From Gp6-AA45 sp035652075 (lineage in GTDB: Bacteria > Acidobacteriota > Vicinamibacteria > Vicinamibacterales > CAVVIG01), in assembly GCA_035652075.1 (NCBI GenBank), contig DASREL010000006.1, positions 1 through 39,809 on the forward strand: a stretch of DNA of 39,809 nucleotides, given 5' to 3'. The position numbers were made by a program, and so were the translations under genes. Shown in pieces: positions 1 to 7,871 of this stretch (positions within the stretch are counted from its first letter, which is position 1; each line of letters begins with the position of its first letter). The notes under the pieces were generated by a model. It was given only the letters and a program-made list of their open reading frames with translations, was not told the origin of the DNA and did not search any database.

Positions 1-549
1 GGTGACGAGGCGCAGCCGCGCGAGGAAGAAGACGAGCGTCGGAATCTGAAACACGACGATCATGCCGAGCATCATGTTTTTGTACAGCTCGAAGGTGTCC
101 TCGAGCCGCGGCATGAACGTGACGTGGTTGGTGTGGAAACCGGCGAAGAAACCGATCATTCCCGGGAAGAGCACGTAGTGGCTGAACAGCACGCCGCCCA
201 CCGTCCCGACGGCCGCCATCACGACGAGCGGGACGACGAAGCGCTTCTCATTGGAATACAACGCCGGCGCGACGAAGAGCCACACTTGGTACATGACGAA
301 GGGCGACGCGAGCGCGACGCCGGCGATCATCGCGAGATCGAGATCGAACGAAAATCCTTCGCCGGCCTTGGTGAAAATGAGGGACGCGCCCGGCGGCAAG
401 ACGCGCAGCGTCGGCGCGAGCACGAAGTCCGCCAGCCGATCCACGAATCCCCACGCCATCAGCATGCCGACCGCGATGGCGATACACGACCGGATGATGC
501 GCGTCCGCAGTTCGTCGAGGTGATCGAGAAAGCTCTGTGGTTCGCTCAT
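1..549 (-). CDS. tatC: Sec-independent protein translocase TatC (3' part outside window)
   Basis: Integral membrane core of the twin-arginine translocon, which receives folded precursors with RR signal peptides. The 183 visible codons run without a stop from ATG 549 to the window edge. The N-terminus has the TatC hallmark FLDHLDELRTRI (residues 6-17), followed by TM1, the periplasmic stretch with the conserved GEGF Glu, TM2 (FVMYQVWLFVAPALY), and further membrane segments with FLARLRLVT at the edge. Family length is about 240-270 residues, so roughly the last quarter is missing. There is no Shine-Dalgarno; a TAGAAT box lies 7 bases before the ATG, suggesting leaderless initiation 18 bases after the STAS gene. 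A possible client in the window is the acetamidase-like protein with an RRDFL N-terminus. Identity is certain from sequence. Confidence 0.96.
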   Translation of the reverse strand, partial: MSEPQSFLDHLDELRTRIIRSCIAIAVGMLMAWGFVDRLADFVLAPTLRVLPPGASLIFTKAGEGFSFDLDLAMIAGVALASPFVMYQVWLFVAPALYSNEKRFVVPLVVMAAVGTVGGVLFSHYVLFPGMIGFFAGFHTNHVTFMPRLEDTFELYKNMMLGMIVVFQIPTLVFFLARLRLVT

Positions 550-556
550 GGGGGCG

Positions 557-562
557 ATTCTA
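557..562 (-). promoter_or_regulatory. candidate leaderless -10 box of tatC
   Basis: On the minus strand this reads TAGAAT and ends 7 bases before the tatC ATG. No AGGAGG-like site is present. It lies between the STAS stop and tatC, so tatC could be transcribed on its own as well as by read-through. Inferred from sequence and spacing only. Confidence 0.4.
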
Positions 563-567
563 ATCGC

Positions 568-1257
568 TCAGCGCAGATTTGCCGCGCCGATTCGGTCCAG
601 CAGCGTTTTCGCAGCGGCGCCGGCGTCCTGGTGCGCGAAGTCGTCCGGCAGTTCGACCATGTGGATGCTGGCCGAGAGTTGCTTGAACTTGACCGCCGCG
701 TGGGTCGCCGCCGCACGTTCGAGGCTGCTGTCGACCACGATCACCTTCGGACGCGTGACCTGGAGCAGCGTCAGGCCATCGGGCACGTTGCTCGCGGTGA
801 GGACGCCAAAACCGTTCTGGTTGAGTATTTCGCGCACGTACGCCTGCAGGTCCATCGATCCGATGACGCACAGGATCTCGGTCGCGCGCGCGGGACGTGT
901 GCTCGCCTGCGGACGCGCGCGAAACGCGGCGATCGCGTCGTCCTCCGTCGCGTGGATGTCGAACACCCCATCGAGCCGCGTCGCCTTGAGAATCGTCGCT
1001 AACTGCGACGACAGGCCGCACAACTTCATCACTCCGCTGGCATTCCGCACGCGCATCGTGTAGCGAACCAACAGCCCCAGTCCGCTGCTGTCGACGAAAT
1101 CGATGCCGGCGAGGTTGACGATCAGATAGGGACCGAACTGCAGGATCTGATCGAGGTGGTGCCGAAGGTCCAGGGACTCCTGACCTTCGACGATCCGGCC
1201 CGTACACGAAACGATGGTGATGTCGTCGACGCGGCGCGACTCGAGGGCAATGGACAT
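568..1257 (-). CDS. STAS domain protein with degenerate receiver-like C-terminus
   Basis: 229 residues. Residues 1-105 form a STAS domain (anti-sigma factor antagonist type): MSIALESRRVDD, then GRIVEG, IVNLAGIDFVDSSGLGLLV with the Ser of the DSSG motif that partner-switch kinases phosphorylate, and LSSQLATILKATRLDGVF. Residues about 115-225 resemble a response-regulator receiver (ILCVIGSMDL, TRPKVIVVDSS), but the N-terminal acidic pair is replaced by IGS, so it is probably a pseudo-receiver. The expected role is binding an anti-sigma factor or a signalling complex; no kinase or sigma gene lies nearby. I chose ATG 1257 over a longer open frame because the STAS fold begins there and the upstream part is antisense to padR. 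A TACAAT box ends 8 bases before the ATG. Confidence 0.82.
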   Translation of the reverse strand: MSIALESRRVDDITIVSCTGRIVEGQESLDLRHHLDQILQFGPYLIVNLAGIDFVDSSGLGLLVRYTMRVRNASGVMKLCGLSSQLATILKATRLDGVFDIHATEDDAIAAFRARPQASTRPARATEILCVIGSMDLQAYVREILNQNGFGVLTASNVPDGLTLLQVTRPKVIVVDSSLERAAATHAAVKFKQLSASIHMVELPDDFAHQDAGAAAKTLLDRIGAANLR

Positions 1258-1265
1258 GGCGGCGA

Positions 1266-1271
1266 ATTGTA
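1266..1271 (-). promoter_or_regulatory. candidate leaderless -10 box of the STAS gene
   Basis: The minus strand reads TACAAT, 8 bases from the start codon. It sits in the 81-base divergent region shared with padR. The same region carries TATGAT at 1316-1321 on the plus strand, 17 bases before the padR ATG, a plausible -10 for padR. No clear -35 is visible for either. Confidence 0.4.
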
Positions 1272-1338
1272 TACGTACTCCTGACGGCGGGGGAACGCGG
1301 AGGCGCTGCCGTGTGTATGATATTGTTTGTAGCCAAAT

Positions 1339-1683
1339 ATGGCGTCCAACAGGCTCGCGCAGGAACTCAGACGGGGCAGCGCCGAATTGCTGATCCTCGC
1401 GCTGCTCGAAGAGCGGCAGCGTCACGGCTACGAAATCGGGCAGTTGATTGCGAGCCGATCGGAGGGCGCGATCAACTTTCACATCACGTCGTTGTATCCA
1501 ACGCTGTATCGACTCGAGGACGCCGGTCTCATCGAGGGGCGCTGGGTGGAACGTCCGGGGCAGCGCCGGCGCCGGTACTACAAGCTGACGAAGAACGGAC
1601 GCCGCGTCCTGGCCAGCCAGCGCAGCACCTGGGAGCAGTTCTTCGGCGCGTTGAGCCGGGTCGCCAAGTTGAGCCGTGCGTAA
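1339..1683 (+). CDS. PadR family transcriptional regulator
   Basis: 114 residues, the usual size of the short PadR-s2 class. A winged helix is visible: ELLILALLEERQRHGYEIGQLI (recognition region), FHITSLYPTLYRLEDAGLIEGRW (the family signature with Y-PTLYRLE), then the wing RRYYKLTKNGRRVL and a short C-terminal dimerisation helix. PadR proteins repress neighbouring transporter genes and release DNA on binding small hydrophobic or phenolic ligands. In Acidobacteriota PadR genes commonly sit directly before ADOP permeases, as here: the TAA stop overlaps the Shine-Dalgarno of the next gene, so the two are surely co-transcribed. The start has no Shine-Dalgarno; the ATG directly precedes the conserved N-terminus. 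Confidence 0.95.
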   Translation: MASNRLAQELRRGSAELLILALLEERQRHGYEIGQLIASRSEGAINFHITSLYPTLYRLEDAGLIEGRWVERPGQRRRRYYKLTKNGRRVLASQRSTWEQFFGALSRVAKLSRA

Positions 1684-1696
1684 AGGAGGCTTTCTC

Positions 1697-4369
1697 ATGG
1701 ACTTTCGAGCACGCGTCCGCGCCGGCCTGCCCGACATCGACGAGGACATCGTCGCCGAGTTAGCTGACCATGTCGCAGCGACCTACGACTCGGTGCGCGC
1801 GATCGGCGGCGATGCCGACGAGGCGCTGCGCCGGATCGACGCGCAGATCGCGCTGTGGGCGAGCGACGTCGAATCGCTTCGCCGGAGGCCGAAACGGTTG
1901 CCGGCGGTCGCGCCGCCGCAGCCCTCATCGTCAGCGCTGACCGCGACGCGGCAGGACATTCGCTACGCCTGGCGGTTGATCAGACGCCAGCCCGGATATG
2001 CCACGGTGCTCGTCGTCACGATGGCGCTCGGTATCGCGGCGACGACGGTGCTCGGCAGCGTGGCGTACGGCGTGTTGTTGAAGCCGCTGCCGTGGGCGAA
2101 CGCGCCGCGGCTCGTGCGCTTTTACGAAACGCGGCAAGGCAGTACTCGTCGGACGCCGCCGGTCATGACGAACCTGGTGTACCGCGAGTGGCAACCGGCG
2201 GCGACGACGCTCGAAGCCATCGGCGCATGGTCGACGAATCAGGTGGCCATTGCGGCTCAGCGTCCTGAGCGTGTGCGCGCCACCGCCATCACGCCGAGCC
2301 TCCTCACGATGCTCGAAGCAGTACCCGAAAAAGGTCGACTGTTCGTTGCGGGCGACGAAGAAACGTCGCGGTCGCCGGTGCTGCTGATTTCTCACGGGTT
2401 CTGGCAGGAACGCTACGGCGGCCGACCCGACATCATCGGCCAGACCATCAGAGCCGATGCCAAGACGTACACGATCATCGGCGTCATGCCGGCGTCGTTC
2501 GCGTTTCCCGATCGGACGACGCGGATGTGGACGGCGCTCGAGGTGCCGCCCGTCATCGGACCGCAAGGCAACTTCTCGTTGTCGATGTTTCAGGCGATCG
2601 GTCGCCTGAAGCCTGGCGTGACGCCGGAGCAAGCGGCTTCGGAAGCCACCGCCCTCGGTCGGCGGGGGCCGCCGCACGATCCCGTGGCGCTGGCGGTCTT
2701 CGGCAGCACCGGCCCGGTTCAAGTCACGGCGATTCCGATGCGCGACGCGCTGACGAACGACGTGCGGCCGGCGATTCTCGTCCTGCTCGTCGCGGTCTTT
2801 TTGCTCCTCGCCGCGGCCACGGCCAATGCGGCGAGCCTGCAACTGGCGCGTGCCACCGGGCGGCGCCGCGAGCTCGCGATCCGCGCGGCGATCGGTGCGG
2901 GCCAGGCGCAGCTCGTGCGGCAAACGCTGATCGAGAACCTGCTGTTCGGCGTTCTTGGCGGCGTGGCCGGCATCGCGCTCGCGGCCGTCATGCACCAGGC
3001 ACTGCCGGCGTTTCTGCCGGCGAACTTTCCGCGCATCACCGAGATCGCGTTCGACGCGCCCATCTTGCTCTTTGCGATCGTCGTGTCGATTTGCGTCGGG
3101 ATCGCATGCGGGCTCCTGCCGGCCTGGAATGCTGCGCGCGCGAGCGTCGTTGCGGGCCTTGCGGAGGATTCACTGGCGCCGGTCGGCGGCGGACTGCGGT
3201 CGCGGATTGCGCGCGTGCGCGCGGGCATCATGACGGGGCAGGTGGCCATTGCTTCGATTTTGTTGATTGCGTCGGTACTGCTCTCGCGAAGTTTTCTGCA
3301 GATGTTGCACGCCGACGTCGGCTACGACCCCACGAACGTGCTGACGGCGACCGTGATCCTGCCGGGCGGCGACTTCTCGCCGCAACGTCGCGCACAGGTC
3401 GCCGACGATGTCGTGTCGAGACTCCTCACCGTTCCGGGCGTGACACGGGCCGCCTTTACGTCGGCGACGCCATTCGGGTCAGTGATTTCGCTGTCGTCGC
3501 TGCCGCTACGCTTCCACGATGGGCGTGAACAGCAGATACAGACCGGCGTGCGATTCGTCAGCGTCGGTTACTTTGGGGCGCTCGGCCAGCGCGTTGTGGA
3601 AGGGCGTGAGTTCGAGGACGCCGATCGCGGCGACACGTCGACCGTCGTCATCGTCAATCGCGAGTTCGCTCGACGGTTTCTGGATGGGCGAGCCATGGGC
3701 TGGACGATTCCCGACGACGACGACCGTGCGATTCAGCGCCGCGTGATCGGGGTCGTCGAGGATACGGTCCGCCAGAGCGTCATGGATACGCCGGAGCCCG
3801 AGATCTTTCTGCTGCCGCGGAAGATCGGCGTCGATCAAGTCTCGCTCGTCGTGCGGACCGACGGCGATCCACGATCGCTCGTGCGATCGGTCCGCGTGGC
3901 GGCGCAAACGTCCGCGCCCAGCGCCGTCGTCGAAGGAGTGATGACGATGGAGGACAAGGCAGCGGCGACGTTGTCGCGACCGCGGCTCTACGCCGTGTTG
4001 CTGACGACCTTCGGCGCGTTCGCGTTGACGATCGCCGGCGTCGGCCTGTTCGGCGTCTTGTCGTACTCGGTGGCGCTCCGTGCGCGCGAAATTGGCGTGC
4101 GTGCCGCGTTGGGCGCGCGCGCGTCCGACATCATCGCGCTGGTCCTGAGGCAGGCGATGGCGATCGCGCTGACCGGCATCGGCGTGGGGCTGTTGGCGTC
4201 GGTCTGGTTGACGCGTGCGCTGCAGGGGCTGCTGTTCGGCGTGACCGCGCACGACGCGACGACGTTTGCCGCCGTCGCCGCCGTGCTGTTGGTGGTGAGC
4301 GCGCTTGCGACGGTGCTGCCCGCACGCCGCGCGGCGACGCTCGATCCGGTGAAGGTGCTGCGCGCGTAG
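1697..4369 (+). CDS. ADOP-type ABC transporter permease (MacB/FtsX superfamily)
   Basis: 890 residues. The first ~80 residues are the soluble permease-prefix domain (FRARVRAGLPDIDEDIVAELADH). Next comes DIRYAWRLIRRQPGYA and TM1, then a MacB-like periplasmic domain (PVLLISHGFWQERYGG, GVMPASFAFPDRT), three TM segments of an FtsX unit, a second periplasmic domain (VTRAAFTSATPFG, VIVNREFARRFL) and a final FtsX unit ending LPARRAATLDPVKVLRA. This duplicated layout defines ADOP permeases, thought to act as mechanotransmission-type exporters. No ATPase gene adjoins it, so it must use one encoded elsewhere. ATG 1697 is preferred over upstream in-frame codons because AAAGGAGG lies 7 bases before it. 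It is cotranscribed with padR. Confidence 0.95.
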   Translation: MDFRARVRAGLPDIDEDIVAELADHVAATYDSVRAIGGDADEALRRIDAQIALWASDVESLRRRPKRLPAVAPPQPSSSALTATRQDIRYAWRLIRRQPGYATVLVVTMALGIAATTVLGSVAYGVLLKPLPWANAPRLVRFYETRQGSTRRTPPVMTNLVYREWQPAATTLEAIGAWSTNQVAIAAQRPERVRATAITPSLLTMLEAVPEKGRLFVAGDEETSRSPVLLISHGFWQERYGGRPDIIGQTIRADAKTYTIIGVMPASFAFPDRTTRMWTALEVPPVIGPQGNFSLSMFQAIGRLKPGVTPEQAASEATALGRRGPPHDPVALAVFGSTGPVQVTAIPMRDALTNDVRPAILVLLVAVFLLLAAATANAASLQLARATGRRRELAIRAAIGAGQAQLVRQTLIENLLFGVLGGVAGIALAAVMHQALPAFLPANFPRITEIAFDAPILLFAIVVSICVGIACGLLPAWNAARASVVAGLAEDSLAPVGGGLRSRIARVRAGIMTGQVAIASILLIASVLLSRSFLQMLHADVGYDPTNVLTATVILPGGDFSPQRRAQVADDVVSRLLTVPGVTRAAFTSATPFGSVISLSSLPLRFHDGREQQIQTGVRFVSVGYFGALGQRVVEGREFEDADRGDTSTVVIVNREFARRFLDGRAMGWTIPDDDDRAIQRRVIGVVEDTVRQSVMDTPEPEIFLLPRKIGVDQVSLVVRTDGDPRSLVRSVRVAAQTSAPSAVVEGVMTMEDKAAATLSRPRLYAVLLTTFGAFALTIAGVGLFGVLSYSVALRAREIGVRAALGARASDIIALVLRQAMAIALTGIGVGLLASVWLTRALQGLLFGVTAHDATTFAAVAAVLLVVSALATVLPARRAATLDPVKVLRA

Positions 4370-4397
4370 CTCGGCGCCGCGTTATTCGCCGCCGAGC
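4369..4397 (+). terminator. hairpin between convergent permease and amidase genes
   Basis: GCTCGGCG (4369-4376) pairs with CGCCGAGC (4390-4397). A two-base bulge follows, then GCG/CGC and a TTATT loop. It starts at the permease stop and contains the amidase TAA, so it could end both convergent transcripts. No T-run follows on either strand, so intrinsic termination is uncertain. Confidence 0.45.
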
Positions 4398-5962
4398 GGC
4401 GGCGTGTGGACCGGCAGGCGTCGCGCGTGCGTCGCTTGTTCGAAGCTGTATCCGAGCGCGATCAACTTGCCTTCGCTGAACGCCGGACCAAGAAACGAAA
4501 GGCCGACGGGCAAATCATCCCCCGTGAATCCCGCGGGTACGACGAGATCGGGGAATCCCGTCAGGTTCGCGATGTTCGCCGCCGACGGTCCACCGCCGCT
4601 CGTGGGTCCGCCGGTGTCGGGAATCAGCGCGGGGCGCCGCGACGATGGTGGGTACACGATCGCATCGAGGCGCTGCGACGCCAGGATCCCGTCAACGGTT
4701 GCGCGCACCAACGGCAGACCGAAGTCGCGGACCGCCGTGTAGCGGTAATCGTCGAGCGTGCCGCTTTCCGCTTCGCGACGGAACAGCGACCAACGGCTCG
4801 GGTTCGGTCCGGCGCCATCGGGTCGCGTGCCGGTGAACCGCTCCGCGCGGTCGATCATGTCCGCGAGCGACTTCGGAAACGTCGGACCGAGCGTCTTCAG
4901 ATACGCTGCGATCTGAACGGGGAATTCCGGATAGCGGATCGCGTTGTAGAAGTCGTTGCGCGAATCGAGCAGCCATTTCGGCAGGCGGACGTCGACGATC
5001 GTCGCGCCGGCCTTCTTCATCGCGGTGACCGACGATTCGACGACCCAGTCGACGTCGGGATCGGCGCCGAGGAAGTCGCGCGCGATCCCGATGCGCGCGC
5101 CGTTCAGGGCATCGGTCTTCAGGTATTTCGTGTAGTCGGTCTCGAACTTGCCGGCGCTCTTTTGCGTCGCCGCGTCCGTCGGGTCCACGCCGGTCATCAC
5201 GCCGAGCGCAATCGCGACGTCCGTGACGCTGCGCGCCATCGGCCCGCCGGTGTCGAACGACAGTGCGAGCGGGATGATGCCGCTGCGACTGAGCAGTCCA
5301 TGCGTCGGTTTGAGCCCGACGATGCCATTCGATGTCGCGGGGCCACGGATCGATCCGCCTGTGTCGGTGCCCATGCCGAGCGGTGCGTAACCGGCCGCGA
5401 TCGCCACGCCCGTGCCGCCAGATGATCCCGACGGTGACCGCGTGAGATCGTGCGGGTTCAGCGACTGCCCGCCGAGCGAACTGTGTGTCGACGCCGAGGC
5501 GAACTCGGACATGTTCACTTTCGCGAGGACGATCGCGCCGGCCGCACGCAGTTTCTTGACGAGAAACGCGTCCTCCGGCGGCAACGAGCCCTCGAGCAGG
5601 ACCGATCCGCCGGTCGTCGGCAGGTCTGCCGTGTTGTAGTTGTCCTTCAGCACGACGGGGATGCCGTGGAGGGGCGAGCGCGGTCCTTTGCTTTTTCGTT
5701 CGGCGTCCAACGCGCGCGCCTGTTCCACCGCTTTCGGGTTGAGCGCCATGATCGCGTGAAGCGACGGCCCCTTGCGGTCGTACGCCTGGATGCGGGCCAA
5801 ACAGAGTTGGACGAGCTTCTCCGACGTCAGCGTTCCGGCGTCGAACGCCTGGTTGATGTCGGCAATCGTCAGCGATGTGAACTCTGTCGATGCCGCCGGG
5901 ACTGACACGCGCGCGGCGATCACCAGTGCCATCGCGAGCGGAACGCGAAGAAGTCGCTTCAT
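4382..5962 (-). CDS. secreted amidase (amidase signature family)
   Basis: 526 residues with a Sec-type signal peptide (MKRLLRVPLAMALVIAARVSVPAAS). The catalytic Ser-cisSer-Lys triad is complete: Lys106 in GIPVVLKDNYN, Ser180 in the SGSSGG loop and Ser204 in DTGGSIRGP; the 24-residue Ser-Ser spacing matches well-studied amidases. It hydrolyses C-N amide bonds; the substrate cannot be read from sequence, and extracytoplasmic members often act on peptide or aryl amides. GatA is ruled out by the signal peptide and the lack of gatB/gatC. I chose ATG 5962 because it starts the signal peptide; longer in-frame starts have no such N-terminus. The gene is divergent from the nucleotidyltransferase-like gene, with TATAAA 9 bases before the ATG and no Shine-Dalgarno. 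Confidence 0.93.
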   Translation of the reverse strand: MKRLLRVPLAMALVIAARVSVPAASTEFTSLTIADINQAFDAGTLTSEKLVQLCLARIQAYDRKGPSLHAIMALNPKAVEQARALDAERKSKGPRSPLHGIPVVLKDNYNTADLPTTGGSVLLEGSLPPEDAFLVKKLRAAGAIVLAKVNMSEFASASTHSSLGGQSLNPHDLTRSPSGSSGGTGVAIAAGYAPLGMGTDTGGSIRGPATSNGIVGLKPTHGLLSRSGIIPLALSFDTGGPMARSVTDVAIALGVMTGVDPTDAATQKSAGKFETDYTKYLKTDALNGARIGIARDFLGADPDVDWVVESSVTAMKKAGATIVDVRLPKWLLDSRNDFYNAIRYPEFPVQIAAYLKTLGPTFPKSLADMIDRAERFTGTRPDGAGPNPSRWSLFRREAESGTLDDYRYTAVRDFGLPLVRATVDGILASQRLDAIVYPPSSRRPALIPDTGGPTSGGGPSAANIANLTGFPDLVVPAGFTGDDLPVGLSFLGPAFSEGKLIALGYSFEQATHARRLPVHTPPLGGE

Positions 5963-5971
5963 GAACCACGA

Positions 5972-5983
5972 TTTATATACGAT
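5972..5983. promoter_or_regulatory. compact divergent promoter, amidase / nucleotidyltransferase
   Basis: Only 28 bases separate the two divergent start codons. The AT-rich core at 5972-5983 gives TATAAA on the minus strand (9 bases before the amidase ATG) and TACGAT on the plus strand (7 bases before GTG 5991). Neither gene has a Shine-Dalgarno. This suggests two leaderless promoters packed back to back, which could not easily fire at once. Confidence 0.45.
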
Positions 5984-5990
5984 TTGAACC

Positions 5991-6578
5991 GTGGATCCAC
6001 TGCTGGCGGTCGATGCGTCGCTCCGCGCGGAAGCCGATCGGTTGCTGGCATCAGGCCTGCGCGACGCCCTCGAGGCGTTCGGCACCGTGCATCTGATGGG
6101 CAGCTATACCCTCAAGTTGATGGTCTGGCGCGATCTCGATATCCACATCGTCCAGCCACAGATCACCGCACGCGAATTCTTCGAGCTGGGCGGACGGATT
6201 GCCGAGGCGGTACATCCAGCCAAGATGCATTACCGCAACGAACTCGTGATGCAGAGCACCGGGTTACCGCGCGGGTTGTATTGGGGCGTGTATCTGGGCG
6301 ACGAGCGCAAGGGCGCGTGGAAGATCGACGTGTGGATGACCGACGAGGCGGGATTTGCGGCGCCGCATGATTTCCAGGAGCGAGTCCGCCACGCGCTGAC
6401 CGACGAACGGCGTCACACGATTTTGCGGATCAAGAGCGCCGTGTGGACGCATCCCGAGTACCGGCGTGGCTTCTCCAGCGCCGATATCTACCGTGCCGTG
6501 ATCGACGATGGCGTGCGAGAGGTCGACGAGTTTCTCAGTGCGCGTCGAGTCGATGGCGCGCGATCCAACTCGCGCTGA
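5991..6578 (+). CDS. nucleotidyltransferase-fold protein, function unknown
   Basis: 195 residues, no signal peptide. Residues about 30-55 read FGTVHLMGSYTLKLMVWRDLDIHIV: a GS turn followed by the hD-hDh pattern of the Pol-beta nucleotidyltransferase superfamily, with a possible third acid in WKIDVWMTDE (residues about 108-117). The C-terminal half is helical (RHTILRIKSAVWTHPEYR, SSADIYRAVIDDGVREVDEFL), like the helical partner domain of such enzymes. It could be a free-standing NTase or a catalytically weak relative; the substrate cannot be inferred. It starts at GTG 5991, the first in-frame start before the conserved part, without a Shine-Dalgarno but with TACGAT 7 bases upstream. Its 3' end overlaps a small antisense gene. 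Confidence 0.72.
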   Translation: MDPLLAVDASLRAEADRLLASGLRDALEAFGTVHLMGSYTLKLMVWRDLDIHIVQPQITAREFFELGGRIAEAVHPAKMHYRNELVMQSTGLPRGLYWGVYLGDERKGAWKIDVWMTDEAGFAAPHDFQERVRHALTDERRHTILRIKSAVWTHPEYRRGFSSADIYRAVIDDGVREVDEFLSARRVDGARSNSR

Positions 6579-6666
6579 CCGCGCCCACATCGTAGCGCCG
6601 CCGCGCGGCAAGACGGCTGGTGACGCCCAAGGTGACGACGGCAGCAGCGATCGCGATCCAGCTCAT
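6535..6666 (-). CDS. small single-TM membrane protein (43 aa)
   Basis: A short frame with one hydrophobic helix at the N-terminus (MSWIAIAAAVVTLGV), an Arg-rich stop-transfer (SRLAARRR), then a soluble tail with VSASWIARHR. The architecture is that of many small bacterial inner-membrane proteins. A GGAG lies 8 bases before ATG 6666, better than chance. It overlaps the 3' end of the convergent nucleotidyltransferase gene by 44 bases. No function can be assigned. It could also be a chance frame, but the combination of Shine-Dalgarno, TM helix and positive-inside tail supports translation. Confidence 0.45.
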   Translation of the reverse strand: MSWIAIAAAVVTLGVTSRLAARRRYDVGAVSASWIARHRLDAH

Positions 6667-7079
6667 AAGGTCAGCTCCGGTCTGGAAATCATCGATGCAG
6701 CGTGGATGACGCAGCGTATTCGCGTCATACACGCTACGGGCGTTTTTACTCGGTTGTGCAGGGCTGAGCAATTGGCCTGCCAGCTGTGCGTCGAGTGTGT
6801 GCCCCGATCCACGCGGTATGGCCGTTGCTGACAACAACCTGCGTGGTACCTCCGCGTTCTGACGCGCCTGCATCTCCGAACGGACGAGCTCCGACACGTG
6901 AAAACATCCAGGGCTCAACGAAGCGGCCCGATTTCGCTGACATCCTCGATCGAATCAGCCGCGGCATCACCGTGGCACGCAATCCTGACGAGAAAGACCC
7001 CCCGCGACGAAAACACCATTCATAAAGAAAACGCTGACCTGCAGATTTTTTATTCACGCGCGTGCGACAGTGTTGCGCC
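6667..7079. other. non-coding stretch, no gene recognised
   Basis: About 410 bases less GC-rich than the flanks, with scattered stops in all frames and no recognisable protein. It must hold the promoter for the small gene to the left (TATGAC on the minus strand near 6725) and that of the operon beginning at 7080. No convincing terminator, repeat, riboswitch or RNA gene was found by eye. Confidence 0.5.
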
Positions 7080-7871
7080 ATGGAATGGTATGGCGTCGCA
7101 GCGTTCGCGCTGGTGGCGTTGACGTTCTATCGCATCCATCGTGTCGTGGCATTCGCGGCCGTGTCCGGCGCGATCGTATTCGCGTTCATCGCACTGCGAC
7201 GCGTCGCACCATCGCCCGTACGGTTGGCCGACTGGCTCGAGATCGTGATCGGTCTCGTTGGGTGGACGCTCGGACTGATCATCGTTCGCGTCATGCTCGT
7301 GCGCAGCGTCAGTCTGCATCTGCTCGAGCGCATCGACCAACGGACCGGCGGCTCCTTCATCGACGAGCTCGGCGTCCGCATCGGCGAACTCCGTCGCGTA
7401 CGGCTCGTCCGTGTCGATGACGCCAAGAACGCGTTGACGCCGCTCGGCCGCTCGGTCGCGGCGCTGCTCGACGCGTGTGATCGTCTCGTTCGCCACGGCC
7501 CCAAACTCCAAACGCACATCGTTCGGATCGTCCTGATGTGGGGAGCGGCTTTCGTCATCGCGGTGATCGCGATCTCGCTGATCACGACGTGCGATATCCC
7601 GGCGCTGGCGATGTTGTGGTGCGGGGCCTTTCTGGCGTGGTTCGGCATCCGCAGCCACATCGAGAGCTCGATTCTGCTGCGAATGCTGTCGCTGTTGCGG
7701 CACGGCGCGCTCGGCGATGACGAGTTGCTCGATCGGTATGCGACGCGGTACGGCGAGGACGTGCGGACCGCGGAGCTGCGCGCCGGAGGCTTCGTGACCG
7801 TCGACAGCGACGGGATGCACGTCACACCAAAAGCGAGGACCATCCTGCTACTCGTTTCCAAATTGCGATGA
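7080..7871 (+). CDS. uncharacterised membrane protein with winged-helix-like tail
   Basis: 263 residues; not recognised as a named family. Two pairs of TM helices are visible: residues about 1-40 (MEWYGVAAFALVALTFYRIH, VVAFAAVSGAIVFAFIAL), 52-77 (LEIVIGLVGWTLGLIIVRVML), then 150-205 (IVLMWGAAFVIAVIAISLI, ALAMLWCGAFLAWFGI). The last ~55 residues (GDDELLDRYATRYGED, LRAGGFVTVDSDGMHVTPKARTIL) look like a winged-helix module in which 'MHVTPKA' resembles the end of a MarR/PadR-like wing. The stop overlaps the next start (ATGA), so it is translationally coupled to the PA14-glycosyltransferase and probably works with it. ATG 7080 is chosen; GTG 7062 is an alternative. No Shine-Dalgarno is seen. Confidence 0.75.
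   Translation: MEWYGVAAFALVALTFYRIHRVVAFAAVSGAIVFAFIALRRVAPSPVRLADWLEIVIGLVGWTLGLIIVRVMLVRSVSLHLLERIDQRTGGSFIDELGVRIGELRRVRLVRVDDAKNALTPLGRSVAALLDACDRLVRHGPKLQTHIVRIVLMWGAAFVIAVIAISLITTCDIPALAMLWCGAFLAWFGIRSHIESSILLRMLSLLRHGALGDDELLDRYATRYGEDVRTAELRAGGFVTVDSDGMHVTPKARTILLLVSKLR

Noticed and set aside
1258..1749. In-frame upstream extension of the STAS protein on the minus strand.
   Set aside because: It is antisense to padR, has no domain, and the STAS fold plus -10 box place the start at 1257.
6746..7081. A 111-codon minus-strand frame in the gap before the membrane protein gene.
   Set aside because: No domain, no signal, no usable Shine-Dalgarno and unnatural composition.
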